A program made the position numbers and the translations under genes. Source: Azadirachta indica (lineage: Eukaryota > Streptophyta > Magnoliopsida > Sapindales > Meliaceae). From it: a stretch of 64,000 bases of DNA. Of the stretch, positions 61,943 through 64,000 are shown in pieces. The notes under the pieces are model-generated. The model saw nothing but the letters and a program-made list of their open reading frames with translations. It did no database searches and had not been told where the DNA came from. Each line of letters opens with the position of its first letter. The first letter of the stretch is position 1. Where the stretch lies: NCBI GenBank assembly GCA_022749755.1, contig CM040444.1, forward strand, positions 15,896,274-15,960,273, in the 5' to 3' direction.

Positions 61943-62331
61943 GAATAACAGGAGCGCGGGCAAGCACTTGATCTCACTTATTTATCTTTTACTCGCGTAT
62001 TCAACAACTGCCACTTCTCTATATGTATGGTCTGTTTGATTAAGAGTTTTCCCATGCCTGCTGAATTTCCCAGAAAGCAAAGCAAAGTAAATTAAATTGG
62101 TAACTAGTTTCTACCCCTTTTGCTTAATTAATTATAAGCAGCCCTGATGACTGAGCGCTTTTTAACACAATAAAATTTACGTTCGTTTATTTATTTATTT
62201 TGTTATTTGGTAGTGACTGATGGAAAATATAGGGAATTTAAAAAATTAATTAATGATATAAATAATCACAATAACAAAAAATAATATAATTGCACACGAG
62301 ATTGGTGACGAGGAGAATGCTTTCAGCTGAC

Positions 62332-62362
<31 letters not shown>

Positions 62363-62952
62363 CTTTAATCCTAGTAGAGTAACACGAAGATATAGATTCT
62401 ATGTCATGTTCACATTAGCTAGCATTATCATGTGTGAAGGCACAAGTGAAATTAATAAAATTTATGTTAACGTATTTATGTCTTAAAAAATAAATGAAGA
62501 CATAGATAATAAGTAATAATTAGAATGTGATGTTAAATTTTGGTGAGAATAGAAAATTTAGGGTAATACGAATCGATTTTATGGTAAAATTAAAAAAAAT
62601 TGAAAACATTTGTTGGATGAATGGTAAATATGGATGTCTTATTGCACGATGACCCACACACTGTGGATCGGCAACGATAATTACATGTTTACCTCGTTTG
62701 CGTAAAGTTGCGGACTTGTCAGAAGGGCATGGGTAATATACTAAAAAGCCTGGTCCGTAATTTCATTTTTACAGTTGTAATCGCGTGAAGGGTCAGAATC
62801 CATTACTTAAAGCAGATTGGACAACTGAACTTGACTGACCGCTTAAGACTGGAGCCACTTGGTTGCTGTCTGTATGAATGAAACTTGTTAGGAGGTAGAG
62901 TGAGAGCATTTGATAGAAACAACAACAAGAAGAAGAAGATTAATAGAGAAAA
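61943..62952. other. Intergenic between F-box gene 2 and F-box pseudogene 3
   Basis: It has an (AT)n run at about 62335-62362. From about 62760 it matches the promoter of gene 2 (about 60400), showing that promoter and gene were duplicated together. Confidence 0.6.
62335..62362. repeat. (AT)n microsatellite
   Basis: An alternating AT run of about 28 bases. Confidence 0.9.
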
Positions 62953-64000
62953 ATCTCGGATTACACACCTGACTTACCTGACCAAATTCTAGCTTATATC
63001 TTCCTCAAGCCGCCAGCCAAAACTGTGTTAGAATGCAGGTGCGTATGTAAATTATGGTGCTCTATAATTAGCGACGTCTCCAATTTCATTCACGAATATA
63101 ATAATCTTTCTTTGATACGATAATTTTACTCATTTGACGATAGAAATCTTCACGTTACACCCAGACGATAACACAGTTATTAACCAGTATCAAGAATTGG
63201 AGTTGCCGTTTGATCACGGCCTTTCAAATTGCATGCTTATTGGTTTATGTTGTGGGTTAGCGCGTATTATTGCGATTTTCAAAGCACTAAGACTGCCCAT
63301 ATCTTTACTTATTTGGAACCCCTTCTGTGGGTTACTCTTTTAAAACGTTTCCAATTCCGCGTCCAGAGGGCAAAATTGAAAAGCCGTTTTACGGATATGG
63401 CCCTTCTCTACGCTTTACAGACGGGAATGATTTATTTGTCACTAGTTCTGGATTCGGGTTTGACCTGAGGAGTAATGACTACAAGGCCGTGAGAATTGTG
63501 TATAGGGAGGAGAAAATTCCTGGACATTATAGTAAAAAGGTTCCGGAAAATGTTGATGTGTTTGCCCTAAGTACGGGAGAGTAGAAGAACATTACTGAGT
63601 CTGCTCCGCCTTACGTTATCAAAGAAAGTTCGATCCCTGCTGATGCGAATGGCGCAGTGCATTGGAGTGGATATTACAATGGAAGTCTTCAAAATTTAGA
63701 TCGGCAGTCGATTGTGGCAGTTTTTGATTTGGATGATGAGGTGTTTAAGGAATTTCAACTGCCTGGTGGTCTAATAAACAATGCAAATGAACTAGAAGAT
63801 GACAGAACTGCCTGGTTGGTTTGTGTTGGAGTGATCAATAAATCCCTTGCATTACTGCATTATTATTCACGTAGGCATACTGATAGTTTCTCTTTTCCTA
63901 GATGTTGCATTTGGGTGATGAAAGACTATGGTGCAACCGAGTCTTGGACACTGCTGTACGATGTTCAAACATTAGTAGATGTAGGAAGGATAATAGGCCT
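62953..64000 (+). pseudogene. F-box/FBA pseudogene 3, continues beyond the window
   Basis: Clearly homologous to gene 2 but with several lesions. The start codon is changed from ATG to ATC (62953-62955). After the F-box region, a stop and frame change occur near 63120, together with loss of the SHYDVNSK segment. One extra base near 63320 in the WNPSVGYSF block shifts the frame again. TAG at 63582-63584 replaces the tryptophan codon of the STGEWKDI block. After that stop the frame is open and family-like to the window edge (VNGAVHW-type block, CCIWVMKDYGATESW). Older than the single-lesion gene 1. Confidence 0.9.

Noticed and set aside
1..64000. CRISPR arrays, operons, ribosomal RNA, tRNA genes, viral or toxin genes
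   Set aside because: The sequence is plant nuclear DNA; no regularly spaced repeats, no tRNA B-box with a matching A-box, and no viral or toxin coding sequence was recognised by eye.

Overview
The window is nuclear DNA from a dicot plant. It has AT-rich intergenic sequence, GT-AG introns of tens to thousands of bases, abundant (AT)n microsatellites and MITE-like elements, and only plant gene families. The UDP-glucosyltransferase at 9.4 kb closely resembles citrus limonoid glucosyltransferase as I know it, so a Citrus or other Rutaceae/Sapindales genome is the best guess. That is inference, not proof.

Layout. 2.2 kb: a secreted signalling-peptide precursor with two SGPS motifs (PIP/PIPL type). 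4.9-10.9 kb: two UGT84-type glucosyltransferases, the first interrupted by a single in-frame stop, the second intact. 11-16 kb: gene-poor, with a MITE and an approximately 1.7 kb foldback (long inverted repeat). 16.0-19.5 kb (minus): a nine-exon secreted acid lipase. 20.8-24.5 kb and 35.0-38.8 kb: two intact, six-exon 5-methylthioribose kinase genes, products of a roughly 4.6 kb segmental duplication. Between and after them lies a family of basic secretory proteins (PR-17-like putative metallopeptidases): two intact genes (25.9 and 28.9 kb), one killed by a nonsense codon (32.1 kb), one relic fused directly behind the second kinase (38.8 kb) and one frameshifted copy on the opposite strand (40.4 kb). 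42.4 kb (minus): a second PIP-type peptide precursor. 43.5-44.1 kb: a MITE. 45.6-56.4 kb (minus): the complete 23-exon translesion polymerase REV1. 57.4-64 kb: three tandem F-box/FBA genes, the first with one frameshift, the second intact, the third a pseudogene that runs off the window end.

How the genes relate. Several families fit biotic-stress biology: PIP peptides, PR-17-like proteins, a lipase and expanded F-box genes. Methylthioribose kinase serves the Yang cycle (methionine salvage, ethylene and polyamine supply), and REV1 is a housekeeping DNA-damage gene. Nothing indicates a single co-regulated pathway. The dominant theme is tandem duplication followed by decay, with pseudogenes in three of the four duplicated families.

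Exon models were assembled by eye from splice sites and reading phase. The lipase, both kinases and REV1 each sum to an open frame divisible by three, which supports them strongly.
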